Source: Euglena gracilis (taxonomy: Eukaryota; Euglenida; Euglenophyceae; Euglenales). Taken from it: a stretch of DNA of 64,000 bases. The notes under the pieces are model-generated. The model was given only the letters and a program-made list of their open reading frames with translations. It had not been told where the DNA came from and did no database searches. A program made the translations under genes and the position numbers. Positions 32,543-43,373 of the stretch are shown here, one piece after another; within the stretch, counting starts at the first letter, position 1, and the number at the start of each line of letters is the position of its first letter. The stretch covers positions 77,930,474-77,994,473 of the forward strand of contig CP154956.1 of assembly GCA_039621445.1 (NCBI GenBank). Reading direction: 5' to 3'.

Positions 32543-33682
32543 GGAGTTGCTTACAACTCTTCACGACTCCAACAGGAAGGGGTGCGGAGTGCACTCGTTG
32601 TGAGGAGGGGGCGAGCGAGGGGACCGTTGTGGTTCAGGGTCCCCCCCCCTCAGGGGGCTGTGCCGTTCAGGTTCGTTTTATGGCCGGGGGGCTGAGTCAA
32701 ATGTTCTCCTTTGGGTAGTTGGGTCTGTGCGGGGCTGGTGTGTTGCCCCCCCCCAGCCCGCCTAGGGCTGTTTGTCATTGGGGGGGGGGGCAGGCGCCGT
32801 TGTGAACCAAGCGCCAGCCACGGTTAAAATTTTCAGGAAATTCTTATTCCCAGGCCAGGTGAGTTGTTTTGTCACGGTCAGGGTCCTAGACAGCCGTTTT
32901 CTGTTCGGTTAGCCACTTCGGTGTCTAGGCTTGGTGTCTGTTCGGTGGGGGGTGGGTCCAGCTGGGGTCTTCCAGCCCCCCCCCCCAGGCCAAGCGGTCA
33001 GGCTTTGGTCGGGGATGAATTTTAATAAAAATCAGGTGAAGGCTGGGTTTTTGGTTAAAAATCAGGCTGGGTCAAGGACGATGTTTTTTTTGTATTTTTG
33101 TATTTTTTTTCTGGGGGGTAAGCTGGTTTGTGCGAGGTCAGGTGCTGTGGCGGGTCCTCGCCCCCCCCCCCCAGGCCGGTGGGCCGGGGTCGGCCAGGTC
33201 TGCGTTTTTGGGTCAAAGTCAGGTTCCCCTTCCACCGTTTGTCCAGTTTTGGCTGGCTGCTACGGTTGGGGTTGGGGGCTGTGTTTTGTTTTTTTACAGG
33301 TAGGCTGGCCAAGTTCAGGGGGGTAGGTTCGTTCTCCACGGGGGGGTCCCAACCCACAACAACAACGATGAAGAATTGAAGAATGGATTGATTGGCAGAA
33401 GAGAGGTGCTTGAGGTCAGTCAAATCGGGTCGTGTCGGGTCTTGCACAGGTCTGTTGGGCTGGATCGAGTTGGGTTGGCCAGCGGTTCAGGTTCAGGTGG
33501 GCTGGCCAGGGGGGCTGCCCAGGCCCGTTTTGTCGTTTTGAGTCAGGCAGGTTTTGTCAGTGGTGTACAGGTTCAAGTCGATAGAGGTTAATGTTGGTGG
33601 TAGAGCTGGGGTTGGCTTCCAGGTCGTTGGGGGTGGCGACGTGGCGGTGTGTGCAAGAGAGCGCAGGGGTATGTGACACGTG
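32543..33682 (-). other. Gypsy-3 3' non-coding region
   Basis: No coherent ORF is found between the chromodomain stop and the polypurine tract. G and C runs of 8-11 occur near 32,643, 32,750, 32,780, 32,978 and 33,163. Confidence 0.6.
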
Positions 33683-34239
33683 TCACTCCCTCCCATCAAG
33701 CCACTCCCTCACATCCACGGCCAAGTCCCGTTCCTTGCAATATTGGACCACATCTTTGTTCGTTCGGAGGAAGAAGTGGTTCAGGGGTTCCCACTGAGTG
33801 TCGGAAGGGTCCCAGGTTTTCCACTGAATCAAAAATTGAAGTTTTCCGTCTTTTCTGCGGTGGTTCAGTACTTTGTCAACCTCCCATTCGTCAGGTCTGA
33901 CCTCCAACTCCTGTGCCTTGCCCGACCAAAAGTAGAGGGGGACAGGGGTTGTGTTGTAGAGGTCCTCCACGTGGGGTTTGAGTTGTGAACGGTGGGCAGG
34001 TTGTCGGTTTCCGGGTCGAAGTTCCACCACGTAGGAGTGCTGTCCCACTCTTTCCAACACCACTGCAGGTCCTTTCCACTTCGGTTCAAGTTTGTCGGTG
34101 CCAGGTTGTCCTTCGGGTTGATACCAGACTTTGGAACCGATTTATAAGACAGGTGGTTCTCTGCGTTTTCGGTTCACCGTTTCAGCTCGTTCACGCTGTT
34201 TTTCGTTCAGGACCAGGCTCACACACTGGTCTTGTTCTT
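33683..34239 (-). CDS. Gypsy-3 integrase C-terminus and chromodomain
   Basis: Continuing from the integrase in a shifted frame, the sequence has IGSKVWYQPEG and a VVLERVGQHSYVVEL core, then a chromodomain: DEWEVDKVLNHRRKDGKLQF, followed by LIQWKTWDPSDTQWEPLNH. The aromatic cage positions suggest binding of methylated histone tails to guide integration, as known for chromoviruses. A TAA near 34,142 lies where gypsy-1 has Lys. The natural end is a TGA at 33,683. Confidence 0.85.
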
Positions 34240-37231
34240 TCATCCTTTCCAGAACGTTGTGGCCCCTTCCGCTTCCTTTTGTGGTTGGTATGGCAATCCC
34301 GCCAACGGTCTGTGCCTGCCAAACACAATTTCGTACGGTGACAATCCCGTTTCACCTGGGACGTCGTGTAGGGCTCTCAAGGCGTTCGGTAGGAGTTCAA
34401 CCCAGGGTACCCCTTTTTCAGCAGCCAGTTTTGCCAGTTTTCGGAGGACTTGTTGACCCGCTACCTCAGCCCGTCCGTTGGCTTGGTGGTGGTATGCCTG
34501 CCCGTATGCCACACGGACCCCGTGGGCAGCACACAGTGTTTTCCACCAACCGGCTGTGAAATGGGAGCCCCGGTCGGAGCTCACCACCGAGGGTATCCCA
34601 AAAATTCCCCACTGTTTGTACATGTCCTTTCCAACCTTTTCTGCTGTGAGTCCCTTCGCCAGGTGGGGGGTTGCAACCATCCACCCACTCAGCCTGTCCA
34701 CACACAACGCCAACGTGTCGTATTTTTTCCCTTCAAAGGTCGTTTCAGGTAGTGAGAACAAATCGATAGCAACACTGTCCATCAGGTGTTCAGGAATTGG
34801 TGTCGGTTCAATGGGGCACTTGTATGGTAGGTGGCTGGGTTCTGTGGCCTGGCAGGTTTCACACATGGTCTTCATTTTACCTGTCAGTTTTTTTGCATCC
34901 TGGTGGTCCGCAAACGCAAACCACCTTCCCATCTGGTCCCACAATCGGGCTGACCCAGGGTGCCCGGCTGTTTCGTGATGTTCCCGAATTACGTTTCCAG
35001 TCAACCCACTTGGTACACACAGGAGACCGTTTTTGTAGAGCCTGCCGTTGTCGAATCGGTGCCCGACAGGCCAGTTTTTGAACCCCGTTTCCGTCAGGTC
35101 CTTGAGCACAGGTCCCCACCTTGGGCAACTTTCGTACTCGTTCTTCCATTCCCTGTCCATCACCCCTTTCGGTTTCCCCTGTTGAAGCTCCGGGGCGTGC
35201 ACTCCCCTTGATGGAGGTCCAACGGGTATCCCCGTTGAGGATGACGCACCTTGCGCGTCCTGTTGTTTTGTTGCGTCTGTTGTTGTTAGGGGTTCCACAG
35301 GGTCCTCTTCCAGGGGTCTTCGCCTTGGTGGGTCTTCCTCAGTGGATGGTCCCTCGGCCGTGTTTGAATTTTCTGGGGTTTTGTTTTTTGGTTGGTCTGG
35401 TCGGATCAGGCTTCCTGCCTCATCCGTGGTCTCCCTTGGGGTTGCCTCAGCCAGTTTTTTGCTTGGTTCCACCACAGTCGTTTCCTTCACAACCCATTTC
35501 TTTGTCGTTTTTGCAGGTTTTTGAGGTGTTTTTGAATTTTTTTGAGGGGTGTCACCGTTTTCCGTTGAACCAGGCACTGTGGGCGAATCTTCACCCGTTT
35601 TGGCTCCCCCCCTTGTTGTGACGGCCACGGTGACGGGTTCTTGAGGTTGTTTTTGTGCCTGTGTCAGGTCTGCCACGTTGATCACCATACAAGTTTTCTG
35701 TTCCTTGTCCTCCTGTTTGATCATTTCGTTCATGAGTCGGTCGTCCTCCTCACTCCCGTGGATACTCACATCGGCGAATGCGTGTGAGGCGGGGTAGGCC
35801 CACCTACTCAAGGCATCGGCGACCGTGTTGTCTTTGCCAGGTACGTATGCAACGGTTATGTCGAACCGCGAAAGCAGTTCGTGCCACCTAGCCCTACGTC
35901 CAGCTGGTCCACTGGGGGTGTCCAGCGCCTCCGTTGCCCATGCCTCAATGGACTTGTGGTCCGTCAACACCAGTACCGGTTGCATTCCTATCCAGGAAGC
36001 CCATTTTTGCAGGGCCAGGATCACTGCGTAGGTCTCCTTCTCCCTAGGAGACCACGAGCGAACCTGCCCAGGTGTCAGTTTTCGTGAACAGAAAGCTACG
36101 GGTACTGTTTTTTTGGTCATGGCTGTCGTTGGGTCTGGTTTTTCTGCAGTGTCCTCCGCAAATTGTTCCAGAGCCGCACCTACGGCTCTGCCACTTGCAT
36201 CCACCCTGAGTATGAACGGTTTGTCTGGGTTCACTGTTTGCAGTTTCAGGCTTCCGAGCAGTTTTTCTTTGATGGTCTGGAAGGCTGTTCGTTCCTTTTC
36301 ACCGAAAAACACAGGTGTCAGGCTTCCTTTCTTCCCCTGTCCTTTTTTCACCTTCAGTTTCTCCATTAGGTCTGCTGCCAATTCTGCATACCCTGGGATG
36401 TATGAGGCGTAGTAGTTTGTGAATCCCAGGAATGCCCGCAGGGCTGTGACCGTTTTTGGTTCCTCCCATTTTTCCAAGGCCATCAGTTTCCCAGGTGCTG
36501 GTTTTAGTTGTCCACCACCCAGCACGTGTCCACAGAATTCCACCTTTTTCAAAAAAATTTGCATTTCTTGATGTCTGCCACGTGCTGCTGTTTTTTCAGT
36601 GCCTCCATCACCCTTCTGATGTCCTTGTCGTGTTGTTCGAGGGTTTTTTATTCTGTTCCCTGCCACACGGTTCCTACGATTATGTCGTCCACGTAAGGGT
36701 TTGCAATGTCCTGTACCTCCTCCAGGCTGTACTGGATCACCCTCTGGAAAATCGGTACCATTTTTCATTCCCATGACCACCACTCTCCACTGTTTTGTTC
36801 CCTTAGTTGTACTGCAGCAGGTGTAGGGTCTGGACTTTTTTCAGTCGTGCCTTGTGGCAAGCGTCTTTCAGGTCCAGTACACTGTACATGGCCCGTTGTC
36901 CTTGTTGATCTAGGATGTCTTCTATCCTAGGGAGGGGATGGGCGTCTGTGATCGTTGCCTCGTTCAGTGCTCTGAAATCCACCACCCCTCTCCATTTTCC
37001 ACCTTTTTTGGCCACCACGAACGTGGGGCTGGACCAGTCACTCCTCCCGTGTTCCACTTTCAGGTCCCTAACCCATTCGTCCACCATGTCGATGAGTGCC
37101 TGTCGGCGTTCTCCTGTCATGTGGATGGGTCTTTGCTTTTTTGCCACTGTTCCAGGTTTCAGTTCGATTTTCCCATAACCCAGTGGTCCGCGTTCTGGGG
37201 GGTCTGGGTAGATTTTGTCTCGCAAGACCAC
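34240..37231 (-). CDS. Gypsy-3 reverse transcriptase, RNase H and integrase
   Basis: RT begins near 37,231 (RGVVDFRALNEATITDAHPL, YSVLDLKDACHKA). Frame changes at about 36,800 and 36,555 leave the catalytic YVDD codons (36,681-36,695) in a different frame from both flanks. From 36,555 one open frame of about 770 codons holds GFTNYYASYIPGYAELAADL, RNase H (LRVDASGRAVGAALEQF, VADALSRWAY) and integrase: HHETAGHPG with CETC (zinc-binding HHCC), then Asp in DSVAIDLF, Asp in SSDRGSHF and Glu in NGRAEVAGQQ. It would reverse-transcribe and integrate the element. Confidence 0.92.
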
Positions 37232-37235
37232 TCCT

Positions 37236-37964
37236 TCATAGTCCTGCCGCAGTTTTTTTCACCAGTTCAGCCACCTTTTCACCTTGTGTTTCCTGTCCTT
37301 CTGGCACCACCACAACACCGTGAACCCTGTCAGATTTCTTTGTCGATTTCTGAAGTTGTTTTGCCAGTGTTTCCAGCGTTGTTTCGTCTTCAAACAGTTT
37401 TTCCTCGTCCTGGCCCGCTTCAGCAGGAATCTGCAAATTCATTGGCCGCACTGCCGAAATGTTTTTCTGGAGTTGGTGTATTTTCCGTTCCCTGCGTTTT
37501 TGTTCCTCCAGCTGGTGCCAACCGGACAACAGCCGCAGTGGTTCACCTATGAGGGCCAATGATTGTAGGTGTGGGAAAACCCCCAGTTGGTGTTGTTCCA
37601 GCCACGTATATCCGAGGATTGCATCCACTTGGATGTCGGCGTCATGGAATGTTCCAATGGTGGACCATTCCCTTGTTCTGTCCGTGTTGTGCACCCGTGA
37701 TGAAAACTGCAGTTCCAGTGTGACTTCGTGTAGTCCTCCTTCCATCCTTGTTCCGTCCGCTGTGATCAGGGCCAAAGGTTTTTGTGAACGTCTGAAGTTT
37801 TGTTGGGGAATCAGGTTCTTTTTCACCAGTTTTGCCTGTGGTCCCGTGTCAATCAGGGCCTGTAGGAACATTTTTTTGCCGTCCGGCAACACAGCACGGA
37901 CTTCGATGAGGAGTTGTTTTGCTTTCTTTCTGCTGATGACCTGCCCCAGCAGGAGTTTGGACAC
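37236..37964 (-). CDS. Gypsy-3 aspartic protease
   Basis: The active site reads FLQALIDTGPQAKLVKKNLI, followed by LALITADGTRMEGG. The protease directly precedes RT, with the methyltransferases upstream. A long charged C-terminal extension leads to TGA. RT continues in the +1 frame past a run of seven A, so one extra A or ribosomal slippage could explain the break. Confidence 0.85.
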   Translation of the reverse strand: MSKLLLGQVISRKKAKQLLIEVRAVLPDGKKMFLQALIDTGPQAKLVKKNLIPQQNFRRSQKPLALITADGTRMEGGLHEVTLELQFSSRVHNTDRTREWSTIGTFHDADIQVDAILGYTWLEQHQLGVFPHLQSLALIGEPLRLLSGWHQLEEQKRRERKIHQLQKNISAVRPMNLQIPAEAGQDEEKLFEDETTLETLAKQLQKSTKKSDRVHGVVVVPEGQETQGEKVAELVKKTAAGL

Positions 37965-38066
37965 CGGTTCACACAGTCGTTTTGGAAGCCGAATGTTTTG
38001 GTCTGGTTCTGTTTTGTCAGTTGAATCTGGGTTTGGCTGCTGACCTGTCAGTTCTGAGCTGGGCTG

Positions 38067-39020
38067 TCAGAGCATGTTTTGTCGTGCAGTCTGGGCAGGG
38101 CTGGGCTGCTGCAGCGGTTGTTGCTGCGCGGCCTGGGCTTGGCTGGTTTGCCGTAGCCGTTCGTGGAACCCCGCCAGGTCCTGAATCAGTTGTTCTGGGA
38201 TCCTGAATTTTTTGAAGTCTGGAATGTTGTGTTTGTTGCTGAGTTTCAGCAGGTGACCACCACCGTTTGGGTCCAGGTTCTTGCACGTTTTCCTGTCACA
38301 CCGTTTTGCTTGTACCTGCAGGATGTCAGGGCTGCCCCAGATTCGTGTTGGTTTTTTGTAACCCCAGTCTGTGTATTGACAGTAATCCACGTCAATGTAC
38401 GGGTACGGTTTCATGTAATCTCGTTTTCCCAGGTATCCGTACCTTGGGTTTTCCAACCACCATTTCTGCGGCTGCAGAAATTCCACAATTTCCAGGGCTT
38501 TCTTTGCAAGGTTGTCTCCCTTTTCCAGGTTTCTGGGTCTTGTTGTCAGGGCAATGCTGAATTCTGTACAGGGAACCCCACAAACCACCGTGTGGAATTC
38601 GCCAGGTTTGAAATGTTTTCTGAAGTCCCGGTCCAGTACGTCCACCTGGTGATCCGCTTTCCACCTGGGGTCTGAATCCACTGTCACCACCTCGAAACCC
38701 ATTTTTTCATACACCTTGCTGACCGATTTTGTTCCACAGAACAGGTCCAGCATTTTTGGTTTCAGTTTTTCTGCTGTGGCCCGTTCGGGTGTCGCTGTGG
38801 CTGCCTCCTGCAGTTTTCTGATGTGTTCCTGTGGTTTTTCTGTCCCCAAGTCGTTTTTTTGTTCACCACCCCTCACCTCATCCTCCGCTGGCGGGTACTC
38901 GTGGGCTGTGCCGAACCTCACCTTGGATGTCGGGTGTAGGGGGTGAAATGTTTGTGGAAACCTGGTAGGTACTTGCACCGTGTTTTGTGTCCGCATACCA
39001 AAAACACTTCCACATGCCAC
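38067..39020 (-). CDS. Gypsy-3 C5-cytosine-methyltransferase-like protein
   Basis: About 317 codons, uninterrupted. Motif I is LDLFCGTKSVSKVYEKMG, followed by VVTVDSDP; motif IV is VVCGVPCTEFS with the putative catalytic Cys; WWLENP matches the ENx motif; and YIDVDYCQYTDWGYKKPTR fits the substrate-binding stretch of phage-like C5-MTases. It would transfer a methyl group to cytosine in DNA; target and activity are unknown. It overlaps the Dam-like ORF by about 100 bases, with Dam upstream, the reverse of gypsy-1 and gypsy-2. This is the best preserved of the three copies. Confidence 0.85.
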   Translation of the reverse strand: MACGSVFGMRTQNTVQVPTRFPQTFHPLHPTSKVRFGTAHEYPPAEDEVRGGEQKNDLGTEKPQEHIRKLQEAATATPERATAEKLKPKMLDLFCGTKSVSKVYEKMGFEVVTVDSDPRWKADHQVDVLDRDFRKHFKPGEFHTVVCGVPCTEFSIALTTRPRNLEKGDNLAKKALEIVEFLQPQKWWLENPRYGYLGKRDYMKPYPYIDVDYCQYTDWGYKKPTRIWGSPDILQVQAKRCDRKTCKNLDPNGGGHLLKLSNKHNIPDFKKFRIPEQLIQDLAGFHERLRQTSQAQAAQQQPLQQPSPAQTARQNML

Positions 39021-39400
39021 GGTGTATTCCTGCAGTTCTTGTCACCCTGTCCGAACAGCTTTGTTCCCGCTGGGATGAACATTGACATCACTGCCAGTTT
39101 TTTGATTTCTCCGTACCATTTTCTGTGAACCCATCTGGGTACCATGAGGAGTGCATGGGCCTCGTCTGTTTGAATTTTTCTCACCACCTGTGAAATTTTG
39201 CTGAATGGGGGGTTCATCCACAGCAGTTTTCCGTGCCAGTTTTTTTCAAAGGCGTCAGTTCCATCTGGGCTGCCCGATCCCCACCATTGCGGGAATCTTT
39301 TGTTTTTTTCCGTTGCAAAGGCATCCAGCTGGGGCTGGACCCCGAAGTGTGAGAGAATTTCTGTCATTTTTTCTTCCTTCACGTGGTAGTTTTCAGACAC
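38918..39400 (-). CDS. Gypsy-3 Dam-like methyltransferase domain
   Basis: Open for 160 codons with a TGA end. It shows LDAFATEKNKRFPQWWGSG, LLWMNPPFSKISQVVRK with the NPPF motif and LLMVPRWVHRKWYGEIKKL. The same order of blocks occurs in the DIRS elements here and in phage-type adenine methyltransferases. Adenine methylation is inferred from motifs only. It lies between gag and the C5-MTase. Confidence 0.8.
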   Translation of the reverse strand: MSENYHVKEEKMTEILSHFGVQPQLDAFATEKNKRFPQWWGSGSPDGTDAFEKNWHGKLLWMNPPFSKISQVVRKIQTDEAHALLMVPRWVHRKWYGEIKKLAVMSMFIPAGTKLFGQGDKNCRNTPWHVEVFLVCGHKTRCKYLPGFHKHFTPYTRHPR

Positions 39401-39429
39401 CCACCGTGAAGCTGCTCTGCCGAACCTGC

Positions 39430-40607
39430 AGCTGACCTGTTCCCGTTTCGGTTCTGGGCTGTGGAGTAATTTTTTTGTCAGGATGTTTTTCTTTTGGGAA
39501 TTTTTCTTACCTCCTCTACCCAGTGTGTATGACCGCTGCGGCTCTGGACCTGGTTCCCTTGTTTTGTTTTGTGGTTTCGGTTGTGCCTGCAGAGAGTCGC
39601 CCCTCTCGTCCCCTACCCTCAGGCCGCAGCCCCTTCACTTCCGTTCTGCGTTTTGAACTGGCTGCCACCGATTGCTGGAAGTTGCTTCTGCCTTTGGCTG
39701 TCCCTGTGGCTGGTTGGCTGGCTCCTGTGAATTGGTTTGTTGAGGCTGTGGTTCAGTTTTTGTTGTCGCTGGCTGTGACTGTGGTTGCCCTTTGCCTTTT
39801 CCTTTCCCGCTCCCCTTCCCAGAATCGTATCCTTTCCCAGAGTTGTATCCCTTTCCTGAATCGTGGCCTTTGCCGTAATTCTGATTCCAGTTCTGGTTCC
39901 AGTTTTAGGTTGAACCCCAGTTTTGACCTTTCCCCTTTCCTTTGCCTTTGCCCCAGTCGTTTTGTCCCCAGTCTGACCAGTTGGTGTACCGTCCCTGGCC
40001 AGGCTGTTCTGAAACTGCCATGGGCACCTGCTGGCGTGGAGAAGGGGGTCTGGGTTTTTCGGGTGTTGGGGTTCGAGGTCCAGGGGAGTTGGGTCGGGAT
40101 CTGGAAGGTGGTGTCCGACTTCTGGATTTTGTTTTCTCCTCCTCCCTTACTTCCCTGACGTAACCCCTGCGGTCCATCGACCGTGATCTGTTTTCACGCG
40201 GTTGGTTCTGCCAGCCGTTGTACCCCCTACCCAGGGAATCTGACTGTTGTTGGCACCTGAGTTCGGTTTCCACCCGTTGGAACAGTTGTCAGTCTTGCTT
40301 GCACCTGTGTGAAATGTGGCTTGTGTCCAGTCAGCAGCGTTGAACCGTTTTTCATCAGGAGCAGTTCAGCAGCTCTGCTGCTGTGCAGTTGGATCCTGAA
40401 GTTTTGTCCGTGTCGTGCCACCTGAAAATTTTCACCTGTGCCCACTGTTGCTGCCACCAGGTCTCGTATGTCTTCCGTTGTTGCATCTGGGACGTTCATA
40501 ATGTTCGTGACCCCTTTCAGTTTCAGTGTCGGTCTGTCCTGATTTCTGCGGTCCTGTTCCCTGATGCAGCTTCTGCGTTGCGTTTCAGGCTTTTTATCAG
40601 CCACCAG
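39430..40607 (-). CDS. Gypsy-3 gag, C-terminal part
   Basis: The frame after the 715-bp insertion encodes a charged central region (40,607-40,290), then an Arg/Ser/Pro-rich stretch and GKGKGKGKGQNW-type basic repeats (40,273-39,905). A TAA at 39,905 interrupts a Gln/Asn/Trp repeat where the pattern predicts Gln; the same frame continues with GKGYDSGKG repeats to a TGA near 39,640. It probably acts as the nucleic-acid-binding tail. Confidence 0.7.
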
Positions 40608-41322
40608 GTGTGGCCGGTTCAAGTCCGGCCAACTACCCCACCGAACGCGGGAGGACCACCTGGCGGTAATCGGGCGACAGCCCAGGGTCCAGACCGGAGA
40701 AGGCCCTGTCGGCGGCACGCCTTATTATCGCCACCGGTACCCGAGTGGTTCTAGCACTCGGTTGTGGTCCTGAAAACCCCGGTTCGAACCCCGGTGGGGC
40801 ACCCACGGCGGGGGAAACGAGCTATCCCCGTGTCACAGGAGTCCAAAGGGAGGCCCAGGGCCTTCCGTTTCAGGCGGTGCGTCACGGCGGTAAGTCCCAC
40901 ACCACGCTGGGCGGTTAGACCTGCCACCAGTAGCCCTGAAACTGGCGACCACACCAGGACCCGGAATTGGAACCAGAGGAAGGGGAGTGTGGCCGGTTCA
41001 AGTCCGGCCAACTACCCCACCGAACGCGGGAGGACCACCTGGCGGTAATCGGGCGACAGCCCAGGGTCCAGACCGGAGAAGGCCCTGTCGGCGGCACGCC
41101 TTATTATCGCCACCGGTACCCGAGTGGTTCTAGCACTCGGTTGTGGTCCTGAAAACCCCGGATCGAACCCCGGTGGGGCACCCACGGGGGTGAAAAGAGC
41201 AACCCACCGGTCAAAGATTACACACGGGAGGCCCAGGGCCTTCCGTTTCAGGCGGTGCGTCACGGCGGGTAAGTCCCACACCACGCTGGGCGGTTAGACC
41301 TGCCACCAGTAGCCCTGAAACT
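40608..41322. repeat. Insertion of two 336-bp tRNA-like repeats in gypsy-3 gag
   Basis: Units at 40,608-40,943 and 40,987-41,322 are almost identical and separated by 43 bases. Each has a perfect T-arm-like hairpin (GCCGGTTCAAGTCCGGC) at its start and, further on, a D-arm-like CCGAGTGGTTCTAGCACTCGG followed by a GGTTCGAACCC B-box-like sequence. Left and right ends abut CAG in gag, fitting a 3-bp target duplication. It resembles a tRNA-derived SINE, but no full canonical tRNA fold is obtained by eye. Confidence 0.7.
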
Positions 41323-41926
41323 CAGGTTGTAAGCGTCTTCTTCTGATGGATTTTCCAGCCTGCTGTAGAGGAGTTTGAAATGGGCTTCAAACTCCCTCCA
41401 CGCTTCCAGTGTCAGTTTTCCTTCCGTTTTTGGTCTCAGGTTTTTCAGTTCGTCTTTGATGGCTGATTGTGTGTCTCCACCGTATTTCTGGCACTTCCAG
41501 TTCTAAAATTCCTGGTATTTTATTTTCTCACCGCGTTCCTGTCTGCGTTGTAGTTCCAGTTTGCTGGCACTGTCCAGGCTGCCCTCCAGTAGTGACAGTT
41601 TCAGGTCGTCGGTCAGGGACCCCTGATCGGCTGACACACGTTGCAGGTACATTGGAAATTTCACGGCAAAATCTGCGAAATTTCCCTGCAGTGTTGGTCT
41701 TACCAGGTCTTTTGTCATCGCCGCGCCCACTGGACCGAAGCAGCAGCCCGAAGGATGCTGCCGAAGCCGTTGCCACGGGTGCCACCACTGTTTCCTCTCC
41801 TATGTGGTGGATGGCAGTTTGGGTAGACCCCATCTGGGGTCCCACCCAGGTTGTTGTGGCTGTGTTCTGAGTTTCTGTTTCGTCTGCCCACATGAACAAG
41901 CCCCGAGTCCGGGACAGGGTTCCCAT
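41323..41926 (-). CDS. Gypsy-3 gag, N-terminal and capsid part
   Basis: A probable start is the Met at 41,926. After an indel near 41,745 the capsid-like sequence follows: VRPTLQGNFADFAVKFPMYL, LKLSLLEGSLDSASKLELQ and, past a TAG at 41,503-41,505, LTLEAWREFEAHFKLLYSRL. It aligns in order with gypsy-1 and gypsy-2 gag. The frame then meets the tRNA-like insertion at 41,322. Confidence 0.75.
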
Positions 41927-42080
41927 TTTTTTTGTTTTAAAACAAAGCAAAAAAACTTTCATGAATAAAAAAACGGTTTAAAAACGGTTTTTTGTTTTAA
42001 AAAAGGGTGTTTTTTAAATAAAACACCACAAATAGGCAAAAAACCTGTTTTAAACAACGCGTTTAAAAACAGCCCGGGAA
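41927..42080. other. A/T-rich spacer with GTTTTAAAAC palindromes
   Basis: This stretch is almost free of long G/C tracts. TTTTGTTTTAAAA, CGGTTTAAAAACGG and TGTTTTAAACA motifs can form hairpins. It separates the leader ORF from gag. Confidence 0.7.
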
Positions 42081-42139
42081 CCTTGGTCAAACTGTTGAAA
42101 TTCCTGTGTCAGCTGTCAAGTTTCGTACGCAAAGTTTGA

Positions 42140-42797
42140 TCACCAGTCCCAGTCAGTGTTCTGGTTCTGTGGTTCCGGCTGTGGAATCTCGTACGAGCTG
42201 TACGATGGTTCCTGGTACGAAGTTTCAGTTTTACCCTGGAGGCGGTCTGGTTTTTCCGGGCTCTGTCGTACCGCCACCAGTGCAAAACTCTGTGTTCCTG
42301 GTTGCTGTGCTGTTGCGGTTTGCCAGTTTTGGTTGTTCTGAGTGTCCGTTTCTGGCTGTTGGTACCAGTTTTGTGGTGTAAACACCTGTTCGTCGAAGTA
42401 CGGTTCGTTGTTTTCGTCCAGTTCTGTGTAATCTGGTGCTGGACCGGTCTGTTCGGTGTCGTCCTGGCATGTGCACCATGGCAATGACACGTGGGCTGTC
42501 ATTGCATGTCCGTGGCACTGTAATGTCTGTGCCGTCTTGTTCAGTTTCAGTCAACCTGTTGCTGTCCAGTGATTGGTACATGGCGGCAAAACCATCTGCC
42601 GGCTCCACCACCCTAACGATGGCGGTTAAGGCAGCTGGCATTTCCAGTGTTTGGTTCATGGCTGGGAAACAATCCGCCTGCTCCACCACCCTAGCGATGG
42701 CGGTTAAGGCAGTTGGCACATCCAGAGTTTGGTACATGGCTGAGTTGCCCTCCGCCGGCTCCACCACCCTAGCGATGGCGGTTTCGGCAGCTGGCAT
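42140..42797 (-). CDS. Gypsy-3 leader ORFs with a 78-bp tandem repeat
   Basis: The frame from 42,797 starts with three tandem copies of a 26-residue unit resembling MPAALTAIVRVVEPADGFAA. A second frame (42,502-42,140) is Gln/Asn/Tyr-rich and ends in TGA. The two may be one ORF broken by an indel. I do not recognise a function; the position before gag parallels the repeat-rich gag N-terminus in gypsy-2. Confidence 0.4.
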
Positions 42798-42880
42798 GTC
42801 AGCGTCAGTTTTGCAGTTTCTTGTCGTTTTTTAGCTTGTTGTTCGTAGCCGCATGTTGGAGGGGAATCAAAATTGGGCAG

Positions 42881-42896
42881 TCTACCTCTGCGACCA
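42881..42896 (-). promoter_or_regulatory. Gypsy-3 primer-binding site
   Basis: TGGTCGCAGAGGTAGA on the minus strand directly follows the 5' LTR and is complementary to a tRNA 3' end finishing in CCA. The first 13 bases are shared with gypsy-2. Confidence 0.8.
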
Positions 42897-43373
42897 TGTT
42901 GTATCCGTGGTGCACGCCCTGGAGTTTCCATTCCCTCGGGGCCGGCACCCCGTTGCGTAGGATCTATTACCCTGCCCAGGGTGTTTTCAATTCCCCTCGC
43001 GGCTTGTTTTAAAAATTGTATTTTCTTTTGTTTTGGTGGGTCTTTTTGGTGAAAACAGGTGAGTTGGGTGGCTCACACCTTTCGTTTGATAAAAAATCCA
43101 CAAGACCACAGCACAATACAAGCAATTCAGCAATTCCAAAACCAGCACCAATGTAACGAACCACGAACTGTCCAGGGGTAAGAATGATAATTGCCACCAA
43201 GATAATTCAATTCTTGAACTTGAAACAGACAAAAACAGTGACAGAGCCCTGTGCAGACAAATGGGGTCAGCTGCTAATAATTCCTAATAAGATTTGCCTA
43301 ATCCTAGCTGCAGAGTCATCAGGCTGGGCAGTTAGGTTAAGTTGTTTTGGGCACTCAGCACCCCTGACTCACA
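42897..43373 (-). repeat. Gypsy-3 5' LTR
   Basis: Plus-strand ends TGTTGTATCC and GACTCACA. It is followed at 43,374 by the CCAG duplication and DIRS-A3 RT sequence. Confidence 0.95.

Larger units (their letters stand above)
32053..43373 (-). mobile_element. Gypsy-3, full-length Ty3/gypsy chromodomain element with two methyltransferase domains
   Basis: LTRs of 476 and 477 bp, differing at about seven positions, flank the element, with CCAG target duplications at 32,049-32,052 and 43,374-43,377. The minus-strand order is 5' LTR, primer-binding site, leader ORF, gag, Dam-like, C5-MTase, protease, RT, RNase H, integrase, chromodomain, polypurine tract, 3' LTR. Gag is interrupted by a 715-bp insertion. 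Several frame changes and stops suggest it is no longer active. Confidence 0.93.

Noticed and set aside
40731-40801. A functional tRNA gene
   Set aside because: The D-arm-like and B-box parts are good, but the acceptor and anticodon stems do not pair properly and position 33 is not T.
40915-41284. Minus-strand ORFs with SWPDLNRPH and similar sequence in the tRNA-like insert
   Set aside because: Such peptides are a common artefact of translating tRNA T-arm sequence.
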